Positions 50,051-60,308 of a DNA stretch of 64,000 nucleotides are shown here, piece by piece. The translations under genes and the position numbers were made by a program. The notes under the pieces were generated by a model that made no database searches, was not told the DNA's origin, and worked only from the letters and a program-made list of their open reading frames with translations. This stretch comes from QWPN01 sp044238145 (GTDB lineage Bacteria; Planctomycetota; Planctomycetia; Pirellulales; UBA1268), in NCBI GenBank assembly GCA_044238145.1, contig JBIIDT010000008.1, positions 1 to 64,000 of the forward strand, in the 5' to 3' direction. How positions within the stretch are numbered: position 1 is the first letter of the stretch; the number at the start of each line of letters is the position of its first letter.

Positions 50051-51040
50051 CTACCGGCCCGCCGGGAGGCGGATTTCGGCCTCCACGGGAAAGTGGTCGG
50101 AGCCGACGTCGGGGCCGACGGCGCGGCGGAGAATCTCCGTGCCTGGCGGCACGAGGACGTGGTCGATCGGGATCCGCGGGGCCCAGGCCCGGGCGTTCCA
50201 CGTGGCCTGCACGCCGCGGCCGAGCGCCGAGTCGACGAGCCCGCCGCGGGCGACGAGGTCGCGAAACGCCGCCGACCAGGGCGTGGCATTGAGATCGCCG
50301 GCGACGACGCAGGGCAGCGGCGACGCGGCGACGAAGTCGGCGATCCCGCGGAGCTGGGCGTCGCGGTCCCGGGCGTAGGCCCGGTTCTTGGGCGGCACCG
50401 GGTGGGTGGCGATCACGGTGTAGTCGCCGGCGGGATCGGCGAACGTGGCCACGATCGAGGGCACGCCCGCGTCGCCGAACTCCGCGAGGCGGTGCCCCCG
50501 CGGCGGATGTTTCGTGAGCATGGCGATGCCGAAGTTGTCGCCGCGGGGCTCGACGATGGCGTGCGGCCAGCGATCTGCGAGGCTCTCCAGGGCCTTGGCC
50601 CAGGCGGCGTCGACCTCGAGGACGATCAGCACGTCGGGATCGCGGACCCGCACGTAGTCGATCACGGCCCGCGTGTCGCGGTTGCTCGTGAGGACGTTGG
50701 TGGCGACGAGCGACAGCGTCGATCGTGGCGGTCCGGTGCCGGCGGCCGCCGCGGGGCTGAGGCCGGCGGACGGCAGCCAGTAGGGGAGCATCGGCCAGGC
50801 ATTGCCGACCACGGCCACGGCCAGGCAGGCCAGCGCGATGCGCCCGCTCCGGCGGCCCGATGCGGCCAGGCAGACAAGCGCCAGCAGCAGCCAGTACCAG
50901 CGAAAGTGGCTGAAGAGATCGAGCGTCCAGTGCCACCGGCCGGCGAAGCCGGCGAGTGTGGCCCCGGCGAGCGGGAAGGGCAGCCAGGCGAAGAGGCTGC
51001 GGCGCGGTGCCGCTGTCGGGTCGGGCGGTGCGTCATGCAT
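50051..51040 (-). CDS. Membrane-bound endonuclease/exonuclease/phosphatase-like protein
   Basis: A 329-residue protein. The first ~90 residues have three to four hydrophobic helices (FAWLPFPLAGATLAGFAG; YWLLLALVCLAAS; IALACLAVAVVGNA). The rest is an EEP domain: SLVATNVLTSNRD, VVAGDLNATPWSAAF (GDLN motif), and the final GSDHFPVEAEI (SDH). Such proteins hydrolyse phosphodiesters or phosphate monoesters. The catalytic domain probably faces the periplasm. It lies 53 bp upstream of the ECF sigma gene on the same strand. Confidence 0.8.
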   Translation of the reverse strand: MHDAPPDPTAAPRRSLFAWLPFPLAGATLAGFAGRWHWTLDLFSHFRWYWLLLALVCLAASGRRSGRIALACLAVAVVGNAWPMLPYWLPSAGLSPAAAAGTGPPRSTLSLVATNVLTSNRDTRAVIDYVRVRDPDVLIVLEVDAAWAKALESLADRWPHAIVEPRGDNFGIAMLTKHPPRGHRLAEFGDAGVPSIVATFADPAGDYTVIATHPVPPKNRAYARDRDAQLRGIADFVAASPLPCVVAGDLNATPWSAAFRDLVARGGLVDSALGRGVQATWNARAWAPRIPIDHVLVPPGTEILRRAVGPDVGSDHFPVEAEIRLPAGR

Positions 51041-51077
51041 GCGGTCATGCTACCGCACGGCCGCTCGGCAACGGCGA

Positions 51078-52340
51078 TCAGCCCGAGAACAGTTCGTCCA
51101 CCGGCGTGCCGCCGTCGACGAGCTTGATCGGCCGGCCCGAGGCCGCGGTGTTCTCGACCTGCGGGTCGATGCCGAGGCTCTTGCAGAACGTGGCGAACAG
51201 GTCGGGCACGGTGACGGGGCGGTCGGCCACATCGCTCCCCGCCTTGTCGGTGCGACCGACGACCTGGCCGCCGCGGACGCCGCCCCCGGCGAGGACGGCA
51301 TTGAAGCTGCGGGGGAAGTGGTCGCGGCCGCCGCGTGGGTTTACCTGCGGCGTGCGGCCGAACTCGCCCATCCAGATCACGAGCGTGTCGTCGAGGCGGC
51401 CGCGGTCGGCGAGGTCGCGGAGGAGCGCGGCCAGCGGCCGATCCACCTGCCCGGCGAGTTCCGGCACCTTCGTGAAGTTCTCCTGGTGCGTGTCCCAGCC
51501 GTTGCAGACGACCTCCACGAACGACACGCCGCTCTCCACGAGCCGGCGGGCGAGCAGGCAGCCGGCCGCGAACGCCCCCTGGCCGTAGGCGGTGCGCGCC
51601 TGCTCCGGCTCGTCGTCGAGGTCGAAGGCTCGCATCTGGTCGCTGAGGATCATCCGTGTGGCCCGCCGATACAGTGCGCGATGGGCCTCCGCCTCCTCGG
51701 GCAGTTGCGCCGCGAAGCCGGCGGAGAGCGCGTCCATGAGGTCGAGCCGGCGGACGTGGCGGTCGGTGGCCACCTGCGGCGTGGTGTTGGCGGGGTTCTC
51801 GCGCGGGTCGCGCATCTCGAACGGCTCCCACTGCATGCCGAGCAGGCCGGCGCCGGAGTCGTTGCGGCCGCGGCCGCCGATCCGCACCACCGGCGGCAGG
51901 TCCCCCGTCTCGCCGCCGCCGGCCTTCGCCAGTTCGCTGGCCACGATCGAGCCGAGCGTGGGATGGCGGGCGCTGGGGTTGGGGAGGTAGCCCGTGTGCA
52001 TGAGGTACGTGGCCCGTGGGTGGCTGCCCTCCTTGCTCGTCATCGAGCGGATCACCGCCAGCCGGTCGGCGACCTGCGCCGCCTCGGGCCAGTGCTCGGC
52101 GAAGCGGATGCCGGCCACGTTGGTGGCGATCGCCTTCGTGCCGCCGCCGTTCTTGTGGCCCTCGAGCGGGCTGAAGGTCTCGAACTGCGAAGGCCCCCCC
52201 TGCATCCACAGGAGGATGCACGCCTTCCCGCGGCGGCGGACCTCGGCGGCCCGCGCGGCGACGACGTCGCCCCAACCGAGCACACCGGCCGAGAAGCCCG
52301 CGGCCGGAAGCAGGCGGAGCAGGCGACGGCGGGAGAGCAT
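51078..52340 (-). CDS. DUF1501 family protein
   Basis: A 420-residue exported protein. The start is the ATG at 52340; MLSRRRLLRLLPAAGFSAGVLG is a twin-arginine-like signal. CILLWMQGGPSQFETFSPLEG, then SGVSFVEVVCNGWDTHQENF, LVIWMGEFGRTP and DHFPRSFNAVLAGGG are the conserved blocks of DUF1501, a sulfatase-fold-related family abundant in planctomycetes. It follows the DUF1549/1553 gene by 9 bp on the same strand, the usual pairing. Function unknown; probably exported polysaccharide metabolism. Confidence 0.88.
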   Translation of the reverse strand: MLSRRRLLRLLPAAGFSAGVLGWGDVVAARAAEVRRRGKACILLWMQGGPSQFETFSPLEGHKNGGGTKAIATNVAGIRFAEHWPEAAQVADRLAVIRSMTSKEGSHPRATYLMHTGYLPNPSARHPTLGSIVASELAKAGGGETGDLPPVVRIGGRGRNDSGAGLLGMQWEPFEMRDPRENPANTTPQVATDRHVRRLDLMDALSAGFAAQLPEEAEAHRALYRRATRMILSDQMRAFDLDDEPEQARTAYGQGAFAAGCLLARRLVESGVSFVEVVCNGWDTHQENFTKVPELAGQVDRPLAALLRDLADRGRLDDTLVIWMGEFGRTPQVNPRGGRDHFPRSFNAVLAGGGVRGGQVVGRTDKAGSDVADRPVTVPDLFATFCKSLGIDPQVENTAASGRPIKLVDGGTPVDELFSG

Positions 52341-52348
52341 GACGGGCC

Positions 52349-53950
52349 TCACTTGCGGTGGAGGAACTCGGCGGAGTTGACGAGCGCCCAGAAGACGTCC
52401 TCGAAGGCCTCCTCGCGGTCGCCCGCGGTGCGGACGTGGTCGAGACAGGTCCGGAGCTCGGCGGGCGTGGGGTGGCGGGCGAGCGTCCGCTCGTACAACG
52501 CGTCGGCCACGTCGCGGTCGTCGGCGTGCTCCCGCAGGAGTCGGCCGAGGACGGTGCCGCGGCGGTCGCCGTCGAGGGCGGCCGCCAAAGGCTGGCTGTT
52601 CATGAGGAGCAGGGCCTGCGGGATCGATCCCACCACCTCCTCGCGGGGCATGCTCGGGTCGTAGCCGAAGGCCTGGGTGAACAGCGCCCGCGGGGCGCCG
52701 AGCTGGCGGCGGCCGCCGCCGGTGGGCTGCGGGCCGCGGGGCCGAGCCGGGCCGCCCGCACGGGGCTCGTCGACGCCCAGCGTGGTGAGCAGCTGGTTGA
52801 AGAGCTGGTCGGCCCGCAGTCGCTGGGGGCAGTTGGCCGCGAAGGCCTCCCGGTCGGGGTCGGATCGCGAGCGGCTGGCCCGCTGATACTCGGGCTGCGC
52901 CGCGATCGTGCGGAACAGCCAGCGGAGGTCGTGGCCCGACGCGCGGAACCCGGCGGCGAGATCGTCGAGTGCGGTGCCGCCCGGGGCGACCGGCTCGGGC
53001 TCGCGGTCGGGGCCGAGGTCGTCGACGCCGCGGTAGAAGCCGGCGCCCACGAGTTCCGCCCAGATGCGGTTGACGATCGCCCGGTCGAACCAGGGCTGCT
53101 CGTCGCCGGTGATCCACCGGGCGGCGGCTTGGCGGCGCCGCTGGTCCTTCGTGCCCTGCGGCACCGTGTCCCCCGTGAGGAAGAAGCGCGGCGTCATCTC
53201 GGTGCCCGGCCGCGATGGGTCGTCGAGATCGGGCATCTCGTGCTCGAGGTCGCCACGGCGGGGATCGTTCGCCATCCGCCGCCGGTCGCGGGCCGGGCCG
53301 ACGTCGTAGGAGGCGACCTCGAAGCGGTCGAGTCCCTCGCCGGGGCTGCGGCGGATGGCGATCCGCGGAAAGAAGGCGGCGAACTCGTGGAACTGCGGCC
53401 GCTTCCAGCGGTCCGTGAAGTGGTCGTGGCACTGGGCGCACTGGATCTGGATCCCGAGGAAGATCCGCGAGACCTCGGCCGCGATGTCGGCCGTCTCGCC
53501 CATCTGGGCGATCACGATCGCCGTCTCGCCATGCTCGGCCGGGGCACCAGTCGCCGTGATGAACTCGGTCGCGATCTCGTCCCAGCGGGGCTCGTCGTGG
53601 AGCCGGCGGACAAGGTAGTGCTCCAGCGGCCCGGCGATGAGCAGGGCCCGGTCGTCGGTGCGGCGGTACAGGATCACGTCGCGGAGGTAGCGGGCCCACG
53701 TCCGGGCCCAGTCGCGGTCGTCGAGGAGCCGGTCGACCACGGACGCCCGCTTCGTGGCGGCATCGGCCGCGGCGAAAGCCTCGATCTCGGTGGCGGTCGG
53801 CTGGCGGCCCGCGAGGTCGAGCGTGACCCGGCGGAGGAACGTCTCGTCGTCGCAGCGGGCGGCCGGCGCGGGGGTGGCGGCGGCGGAGGCGGTCAGGCCC
53901 GCCAGGGCCAGGAAAACCGCGGTCAGTGTCCGGGGTGCGTGCCGTCCCAT
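52349..53950 (-). CDS. DUF1549/DUF1553 family protein
   Basis: A 533-residue exported protein starting at 53950 (MGRHAPRTLTAVFLALAGLTASAAA). DETFLRRVTLDLAGRQPT begins the DUF1549 part; FLGIQIQCAQCHDHFTDRW holds the family CxxCH, which could bind heme c. WFDRAIVNRIWAELVGAGF starts the DUF1553 part, and SRSRSDPDREAFAANCPQRLRADQ follows. This combination is a planctomycete hallmark. No N-terminal PSCyt1 heme domain is present, so it is the short form. It is paired with DUF1501, 9 bp downstream. Confidence 0.9.
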   Translation of the reverse strand: MGRHAPRTLTAVFLALAGLTASAAATPAPAARCDDETFLRRVTLDLAGRQPTATEIEAFAAADAATKRASVVDRLLDDRDWARTWARYLRDVILYRRTDDRALLIAGPLEHYLVRRLHDEPRWDEIATEFITATGAPAEHGETAIVIAQMGETADIAAEVSRIFLGIQIQCAQCHDHFTDRWKRPQFHEFAAFFPRIAIRRSPGEGLDRFEVASYDVGPARDRRRMANDPRRGDLEHEMPDLDDPSRPGTEMTPRFFLTGDTVPQGTKDQRRRQAAARWITGDEQPWFDRAIVNRIWAELVGAGFYRGVDDLGPDREPEPVAPGGTALDDLAAGFRASGHDLRWLFRTIAAQPEYQRASRSRSDPDREAFAANCPQRLRADQLFNQLLTTLGVDEPRAGGPARPRGPQPTGGGRRQLGAPRALFTQAFGYDPSMPREEVVGSIPQALLLMNSQPLAAALDGDRRGTVLGRLLREHADDRDVADALYERTLARHPTPAELRTCLDHVRTAGDREEAFEDVFWALVNSAEFLHRK

Positions 53951-54012
53951 ATCGGGGTTCAACGGTCGTGGATGGCCAGGGTTTCGTGTGGGGCACGCAT
54001 GGGGTTTTCGCC

Positions 54013-54876
54013 TCATCCCGCCGCGGCTGCCGGAACGAGCCCGGAGGCCAGCGACCAGGCCAGCAGGCCGGCCAGGGCGAGCCGGTAGGCGATGAACGGC
54101 CAGAGCGTGTGGCTGGTGAGGATCTTCAGCAGCCAGCGGATCGCGGCGTAGCCCACGATGGCGGCCGTCAGCGTGCCCCAGGCGGCCGCCGCAATCGCCT
54201 CCGTCGACCCGAGGATGGCCTGCCGCTCCTCGACGAGTTCGAGGAGCGCGGCCGCCGCGATCGCCGGCAGCGAGAGGAGGAACGAGAACCGCGCGGCCGT
54301 CCGCCGGTCGAGGCCGCCGAGCATGCCGGCGGCGATCGTGATCCCGCTGCGGGAGGTGCCAGGAAAGAGCGCGAGCGCCTGGGCCGAGCCCATCGCGAGG
54401 CAGTCGCCCCATGTCAGCGACTCCAAGCCGTCGCGGCCCACGTCGCCCTGCCGGCCGCGCCGCCGCCCAATCAACTCCGCCGCCACCATCGCGACCGTGG
54501 CCGCCAGCAGCGCCGTGATCACCGCCTCCAGCGACCGCAGCGGCCCCTTGATGACGTCCTTGAACAGCAGGCCCGCGACGACGATGGGCACCGTGCCGAC
54601 GGCGATGAACAGGCCCGCCCGGGCCTCGGGCGTCGCGGGCAGCCGGCGGGAGCGGAGCGTCGCCAGAGCAGCGGCCAGGATCGCGGCGATGTCCCGCCGC
54701 ATCGCGGCGCACACGGCCGCCAGGGTGCCGCACTGGATCACGGCCGAGAAGGCGGCCCCGGGGTCCTGCCAGCCGAGGAGGGCGGGCACGATCCGCAGGT
54801 GGGCCGTGCTGGAGATCGGCAGGAACTCGGTCAGGCCCTGGACAACGCCCAGCGTCACTGCCTCGAGAATCGACAT
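54013..54876 (-). CDS. uppP: Undecaprenyl-diphosphatase
   Basis: A 287-residue membrane protein of the UppP/BacA family. GVVQGLTEFLPISSTAHLRI near the N-terminus and ALALFPGTSRSGITI near 170 carry the catalytic Glu, Ser and Arg residues. Seven to eight hydrophobic segments. It recycles the C55 lipid carrier for cell-wall synthesis and gives bacitracin resistance in other bacteria. It diverges from the TIM-barrel gene at 55001. Confidence 0.93.
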   Translation of the reverse strand: MSILEAVTLGVVQGLTEFLPISSTAHLRIVPALLGWQDPGAAFSAVIQCGTLAAVCAAMRRDIAAILAAALATLRSRRLPATPEARAGLFIAVGTVPIVVAGLLFKDVIKGPLRSLEAVITALLAATVAMVAAELIGRRRGRQGDVGRDGLESLTWGDCLAMGSAQALALFPGTSRSGITIAAGMLGGLDRRTAARFSFLLSLPAIAAAALLELVEERQAILGSTEAIAAAAWGTLTAAIVGYAAIRWLLKILTSHTLWPFIAYRLALAGLLAWSLASGLVPAAAAG

Positions 54877-54931
54877 CGCCCCGCGTCCTTCCCGGGATCG
54901 CCCGCGGCCTTCCGAAAATGGCCGCCCGCTT

Positions 54932-54960
54932 CAAAAACGGCCGCCTGTGGCGCATACTAC
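54932..54960 (+). promoter_or_regulatory. sigma70-like promoter of the TIM-barrel gene
   Basis: TTCAAA (54932-54937) and CATACT (54955-54960) are 17 bp apart, 41 bp before the start codon at 55001. Confidence 0.45.
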
Positions 54961-55000
54961 CCGACCCGCGTCGATCCCCGTACCAGGAGCCCGTCCCCGG

Positions 55001-55951
55001 ATGTTTCGCAACCTCAGCACCATCGGCCTGCCCCTTTCCGGTCGTCCCAGCGAGCTCATCGAGCTGGCCCTGTCGTTCGGTTTCGACGCGATGGACATCG
55101 ACATCGTCGACTTCCGCCAGCAGGCCGAGACGTTCGGTGTGCCCCACGCCCGGCGGCTGATGGTCAGCGCGCGGCTCAAGTCGGGCGTGTTCCACCTCCC
55201 GCTCGACCTGTCCGGAGACGACGCCGCCTTCGACCGCGACCTCGCGGCCCTGCCGAAGTTTCTCGAACTCGCCGAGGCCACCGAGGCGCACCGGGCCGTG
55301 ACGCGGATCGCGCCGGCGTCGGACGAGCATTCGTTCAAGGACTTTTTCGAGCTGCATCGCCGTCGGCTCGACACGCTCGGCGACCTCCTCGCCCCGCGCG
55401 GGATCACGCTCGGCTTGGCCGTCACTCCGGAGACCGAGGCCCGCGAGGGCAAGGCCAACCAGTTCATCCACACCTACGAGGGCCTGCTGGGCCTCGTCGC
55501 CGTGGCCCATGAGCGGGTCGGTGCCGTGGCTGACGCCTGGGCGCTGCACGTCACCGGCGAGCCGCTGGAACTGATCGGGAAGACGCCCCGGGGCAAGCTC
55601 GTCGAGGTCCGCCTCTCCGACGCGCCGCGTGAGGCGACCGGGGCCGCGCTCACCACCGCCCAGCGGCTGATGCCGGGCGAGACCGGCGTGATCGACAACG
55701 CCGGCGTGCTCCGGCAGGCCAAGGCCGCGGGCTTCGAGGGCCCGGTGACGCCGTGGGCCGACCGGGCCACGCTGGCGGGCCGCGGCCGCGAGAAGATCGT
55801 GCGGCTGGCGGGTGACCGGCTCGATGCGGCCTGGAAGGACGCCGGCCTGCCGGTGGTGCCGCGCTGGTTCACGCCCGTGGCTCGCGACCAGTTCGGCCGG
55901 CCGATCGGCGAGGACGCGCTGCCGGCGGGCGTCGTGGGCGCGGCTGAATAG
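55001..55951 (+). CDS. TIM-barrel sugar isomerase/epimerase-like protein
   Basis: A 316-residue protein of the xylose-isomerase-like superfamily. SELIELALSFGFDAMDIDIVDF is a usual first strand-helix; GVFHLPLDLSGDD and ALHVTGEPLELIGKTPRGKLVEVRLSDAP follow. The metal ligands are less clear than in the gene at 13352. The start is the ATG at 55001, with GGAG 13-16 nt upstream. It is a monocistronic gene between uppP and a transglutaminase-like gene. Substrate unknown. Confidence 0.75.
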   Translation: MFRNLSTIGLPLSGRPSELIELALSFGFDAMDIDIVDFRQQAETFGVPHARRLMVSARLKSGVFHLPLDLSGDDAAFDRDLAALPKFLELAEATEAHRAVTRIAPASDEHSFKDFFELHRRRLDTLGDLLAPRGITLGLAVTPETEAREGKANQFIHTYEGLLGLVAVAHERVGAVADAWALHVTGEPLELIGKTPRGKLVEVRLSDAPREATGAALTTAQRLMPGETGVIDNAGVLRQAKAAGFEGPVTPWADRATLAGRGREKIVRLAGDRLDAAWKDAGLPVVPRWFTPVARDQFGRPIGEDALPAGVVGAAE

Positions 55952-55957
55952 CGAACT

Positions 55958-56917
55958 TCAGGCCCCCTCGCGGATCCACTCGACCCGCGGGTCACCGCCC
56001 CCCTTGACGGTGGCGCCCTTGAGGAACTCGGCGACGTAGCGGAGCGTCTTGCCCGGCCGGTCGGGGTCCCGGAAGTTGTCCCCCTTCTGCAGGATCGGCA
56101 GCTGGTCGGGCATCGCCCCGAAGGCCCGCGTGCCGGCTGCCTGGCAGGGGAACCACCAGCCCTGGCCCGACGCATCCTCGAGGTAGAACTCGGGATAGCA
56201 GTGGCCCTCGACCCACACGGTGCGGGCCGGAATGCCCTCCGCCCGCGCCATGGCGATGAACAGGCAGGTCAGTTCCTCGCAGTCGCCCCAGCCGTCGGCG
56301 AGAGCCCGCCGGGCTCCCTTCAGTTCGCCGTTGCGGTATTCGACCTTGTCGCGGACGGTGTCGTAGATCGCCTCGACCTTCCGCCAGCCCTCGAGCGCGT
56401 CGCCGGCGGACTTCGCCAGCGCGGTGATCTTCGGGTCGCGGGTCTCGATGTAGGGGCTCGGGCCGAGGAAGGCCTTGAGCGTCCGGTCCGGCTTGGCGGG
56501 GATCCGCAGACCGGCGGTGTCGGCGGGGGCAACGAGCGCGTGGCGGTCGAGCTCGAAGGTCACGACCGCGCGAGCCGTCTTGCCGGCGGGCAGGTCGGGG
56601 ATCTCCACGACCATCTGCTTGAGGCCGCCGGGCAGGGTGCGGTAGCGGAGGCTGCGGACCGCGGGCGAGACGTCCTCGGCGGCGATCCGCACCCGCTGCT
56701 CGGGCCACTCGGCCGGCACTGGGAGCGTGGCGTAGATCCCGTTGCACGGCCCCCCCTCGGCCGTGACTTCGAGGCCGACCTTGTACTTGAGCGTGCGCAC
56801 GTCGCCGAGCGCGGGGCCGCCGGCGGCCGTGGCGTCGAGGAACTGGGCCCGGGCAGGCGCCGCCGAGAACATGGCGGCGAAGAGCAGCAGCAGGACCTGT
56901 GGGAGCCGATGACGCAT
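55958..56917 (-). CDS. Secreted transglutaminase-like protein
   Basis: A 319-residue exported protein (signal LPQVLLLLFAAMFSAAPARA). The transglutaminase-like core has the cysteine in GWGDCEELTCLFIAMARAEGIPAR (near 212), the histidine in VEGHCYPEFYLED (near 232) and the acidic residue just after. Upstream is a beta-sandwich (EVTAEGGPCNGIYATLPVP). It is probably a cysteine protease or cross-linker in the periplasm. The start is ATG 56917, or GTG 56920. It converges with the TIM-barrel gene (7 bp apart). Confidence 0.8.
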   Translation of the reverse strand: MRHRLPQVLLLLFAAMFSAAPARAQFLDATAAGGPALGDVRTLKYKVGLEVTAEGGPCNGIYATLPVPAEWPEQRVRIAAEDVSPAVRSLRYRTLPGGLKQMVVEIPDLPAGKTARAVVTFELDRHALVAPADTAGLRIPAKPDRTLKAFLGPSPYIETRDPKITALAKSAGDALEGWRKVEAIYDTVRDKVEYRNGELKGARRALADGWGDCEELTCLFIAMARAEGIPARTVWVEGHCYPEFYLEDASGQGWWFPCQAAGTRAFGAMPDQLPILQKGDNFRDPDRPGKTLRYVAEFLKGATVKGGGDPRVEWIREGA

Positions 56918-57058
56918 CACATCAAGCCCCCGATGCCAGCCGGGGGACTCCGGGCGGGATGACCCGAGTATGGCATCGGCCGCCCGCCCGGCTGCGGATG
57001 CCCGCGGCGCTCGGCCTGCGGGTCGGGATGGCTGGGGTCGCGGGGTAAAAACGCTCGA

Positions 57059-57087
57059 TTGTGAGGGGCTGCGGCCGCTGCTACACT
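57059..57087 (+). promoter_or_regulatory. Promoter of rpsA
   Basis: TTGTGA (57059-57064) and TACACT (57082-57087) are 17 bp apart, about 70 bp before the rpsA start. One of the best sigma70-type matches in the window. Confidence 0.6.
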
Positions 57088-57156
57088 GCGTGGCTCGCTT
57101 GATCGTGGCCCGCAGAATCCCCCTCCCCCCACCCGCTTTCCCGAACCCCCCAACGC

Positions 57157-58848
57157 ATGGTCAACCGCAACCTCATCCGCGAACTGGAGCACGGCGACGA
57201 ACTCGATCAGGAACTCGAACTGGCCATGGCCGGTGCCACGGAAGACGGCTACGCCGTCGGTGCCGCGACGCTGGCGGTGAACTCGGTGCTCGAGGGGAAG
57301 GTGCTGCGGGTCGACGACGAGTTCGTCCTCGTCGACGTGGGCTACAAGAGCGAGGGCCACATCCCGCGGAACGAGTGGGACGAGACGGAGCCGCCCCCGC
57401 AGGTCGGCGACATCGTCAAGGTGCTGCTCGAAGAGTTCGAGGACGGCTCGCTCGAGGAGCAGCGCGGCCTGATCACGCTCTCGAAGCGGAAGGCCCGGCG
57501 GATCGAGGACTGGCTCCGGGTCATGGAGAGCGTCCACGAGAACGACGTGGTCACCGGCTTCGTCACCCGCAAGATCAAGGGCGGCCTGCTCGTCGACATC
57601 TCCGGCGTCAACGTCTTCCTGCCGGCAAGCCAGGTCGACATCCGCCGCCCGGCCGACATCGGCGACTACTGCGGCCGCTGCATCCAGTGCCTGGTGCTCA
57701 AGATCGACGAGGCCCGGCGCAACATCGTCGTCTCCCGCCGGGCGCTCATCGAGCAGGAGCGGGCCGAGCGGAAGAAGCAGCTCATGGAGACGCTCGAGGT
57801 CGGCCAGATCCGCCGCGGCGTCGTCAAGAACATCGCCGACTTCGGCGCCTTCGTCGATCTCGGCGGCATCGACGGCCTGCTGCACATCACCGACATGTCG
57901 TGGGCCCGCATCGGGCACCCCAGCGAGATGGTGCAGATCGACCAGGAGATCGAGGTGCAGGTGCTGCACATCGATCGCGAGCGGGAGAAGATCGCCCTCG
58001 GCATGAAGCAGCGGACGGCGAGCCCGTGGGCGAAGGTGGCCGAGAAGTACCCGGTGGGCACCGTCTGCATGGGGACGGTCGTCAACGTCATGAGCTACGG
58101 CGCCTTCGTGAAGCTCGAGGACGGCGTCGAGGGGCTGGTGCACATCAGCGAGATGAGCTGGACAAAGCGGGTCAGCCACCCGAGCGAGCTCGTCAAGCCG
58201 GGCGACGAGGTCGAGGTGGTGGTGCTCGCCATCAACAAGGAGAAGCAGGAGATCTCGCTGGGCATGAAGCAGACCCAGCAGAACCCCTGGGAGAAGGTGG
58301 CTGCCGACTACCCGCCGGGCGCGGTGGTCAAGGGCATTGTGCGGAACCTCACCAACTACGGCGCCTTCGTCGAGATCGACGACGGCATCGACGGCCTGCT
58401 CCACGTGACCGACATGTCGTGGACCCGCAAGGTGACCCATCCCAGCGAGATGCTGGAGAAGGGTCAGGAGGTGGAGTGCAAGGTGCTGTCCGTCGACCAG
58501 CAGCGGCGGCGGATCGCGCTCGGCCTGAAGCAGATGGCCGACGATCCGTGGTCCACCGACATCCCCAAGCGGTACAAGGCCGGCGACGTGGTGAAGGGCA
58601 CCGTGACCAAGATCACGAACTTTGGCGTCTTCGTCGGCCTGGAGGACGGCCTCGAGGGCCTGCTCCACATCTCGGAACTCTCCGAGGACAAGATCGAGAA
58701 CGCCGAGGACTTCGTGAAGGTCGGCGATCCGCTGGAGGTGAAGATCCTGCGGGTCGACACCGACGAGCGGAAGATCGGCCTCTCGAAGAAGCGGGTCGGC
58801 TGGTCGAAGGAGCGCGAGGCCGCCGAGGCGACCCACGAGGACGCCTGA
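57157..58848 (+). CDS. rpsA: 30S ribosomal protein S1
   Basis: A 563-residue protein with six S1 (OB-fold) RNA-binding domains at about 38-105, 120-186, 205-273, 290-360, 377-447 and 464-533. Repeats 3-6 show the strong pattern ADFGAFVDLGGIDGLLHITDMSW, MSYGAFVKLEDGVEGLVHISEMSW, and so on. It helps the ribosome bind mRNA lacking strong ribosome sites. The start is ATG 57157. A clear promoter lies ~70 bp upstream. The convergent gene ends 6 bp downstream. Confidence 0.97.
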   Translation: MVNRNLIRELEHGDELDQELELAMAGATEDGYAVGAATLAVNSVLEGKVLRVDDEFVLVDVGYKSEGHIPRNEWDETEPPPQVGDIVKVLLEEFEDGSLEEQRGLITLSKRKARRIEDWLRVMESVHENDVVTGFVTRKIKGGLLVDISGVNVFLPASQVDIRRPADIGDYCGRCIQCLVLKIDEARRNIVVSRRALIEQERAERKKQLMETLEVGQIRRGVVKNIADFGAFVDLGGIDGLLHITDMSWARIGHPSEMVQIDQEIEVQVLHIDREREKIALGMKQRTASPWAKVAEKYPVGTVCMGTVVNVMSYGAFVKLEDGVEGLVHISEMSWTKRVSHPSELVKPGDEVEVVVLAINKEKQEISLGMKQTQQNPWEKVAADYPPGAVVKGIVRNLTNYGAFVEIDDGIDGLLHVTDMSWTRKVTHPSEMLEKGQEVECKVLSVDQQRRRIALGLKQMADDPWSTDIPKRYKAGDVVKGTVTKITNFGVFVGLEDGLEGLLHISELSEDKIENAEDFVKVGDPLEVKILRVDTDERKIGLSKKRVGWSKEREAAEATHEDA

Positions 58849-58854
58849 GCCGTT

Positions 58855-59463
58855 TCAGCGGCGGCCGATGGCGATCGCCGTCACCGGGCCCAGGGCCTCG
58901 GCGGCCGAGGTGCCGGGCCGGGCGGGGCCGGCGGGCGTGACCAGCAGCGTGTCGCCCTTGGCGACGACGCGGCTCGTGCCACCCGCCGCTACCGTCCCGA
59001 TTGACACCCTCCGTGGGGCCATGCCGCGGCCCACGATCAGGGCCTCGCCGGTCGCGGGATCGACGAGGTCGAACGCGATGCACGGCTGGGGGCCGGCGGC
59101 AGCCGGCCGGCCGATCCAGATCGTGACCCGTTCGCCCGGTCGCAGGACGGCGAGATCGGCCCGCTCGGGACCGCCGACCGGCGGCCGCAGGTCGGCGGAG
59201 ATATGCGGCGGGGGCGGCGGTGCGGGCGGACCGCGGAAGGGGTCGGCGGCCGGTGGCGCGGGTGGGGCCGGCTGGTGTGGCGGCAGGATCCCGGCGGGTG
59301 TCTGCGGCGCCGGCACGGGCTCGGCGGCGGCCTGCTCGGACGGCACGGTTCGGGCGTTGATGAGCCGCATGCCGCGGGCCGTGAGCCAGCCGATGTCGCC
59401 GGTGGCGGTGAAGCCGCCGCCGACGACGGCGATAGCGGCACAGCGGGCGAGGAAGTTCGACAT
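58855..59463 (-). CDS. Secreted Pro-rich protein, unknown function
   Basis: A 202-residue protein. The N-terminus (FLARCAAIAVVGGGFTATG) is a possible signal; residues ~45-90 are a Pro/Ala/His-rich linker (PAPPAPPAADPF). The C-terminal ~90 residues form a beta-rich domain (LRPGERVTIWIGRP; ALIVGRGMAPRRVSIG; VVAKGDTLLVTPAG). The start is ATG 59463. No family is recognised; a small envelope protein is the simplest guess. Confidence 0.5.
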   Translation of the reverse strand: MSNFLARCAAIAVVGGGFTATGDIGWLTARGMRLINARTVPSEQAAAEPVPAPQTPAGILPPHQPAPPAPPAADPFRGPPAPPPPPHISADLRPPVGGPERADLAVLRPGERVTIWIGRPAAAGPQPCIAFDLVDPATGEALIVGRGMAPRRVSIGTVAAGGTSRVVAKGDTLLVTPAGPARPGTSAAEALGPVTAIAIGRR

Positions 59464-59621
59464 CGGGGAATGCGGCCGGGAAAAGGAGCCGCGGGCCCCG
59501 CGGCCCACGGCCAGCAAGTATGCGCCGGAAACGGGTCGCGGCGGCGGTGGTCGACGGCCGGTGGCCGGGCCGCCGGCCGCCGGTCGCCGCGTGGTGCCGA
59601 TCGTGCGGGCTGGAGCGCCGG

Positions 59622-60092
<471 letters not shown>

Positions 60093-60308
60093 AGGTTGGG
60101 GTTCCGGGGGTGACGGTGCCTTAGTGGGAGCGTTATAGGGTTGTCGCAGCCGAAGGAAAGGCGACACGGTTTTGCGACGAGTTGGATGGGCCGGCGGGCA
60201 GGCGGCATAAGTTGCCTCGCTGATGGCCGCGGCGGCCATAGGCTCGGCATCCTCATTCCGACCCGCCCGCCTTCCGCACTGAGAACACGGACGCAGGGGA
60301 GAGTGATC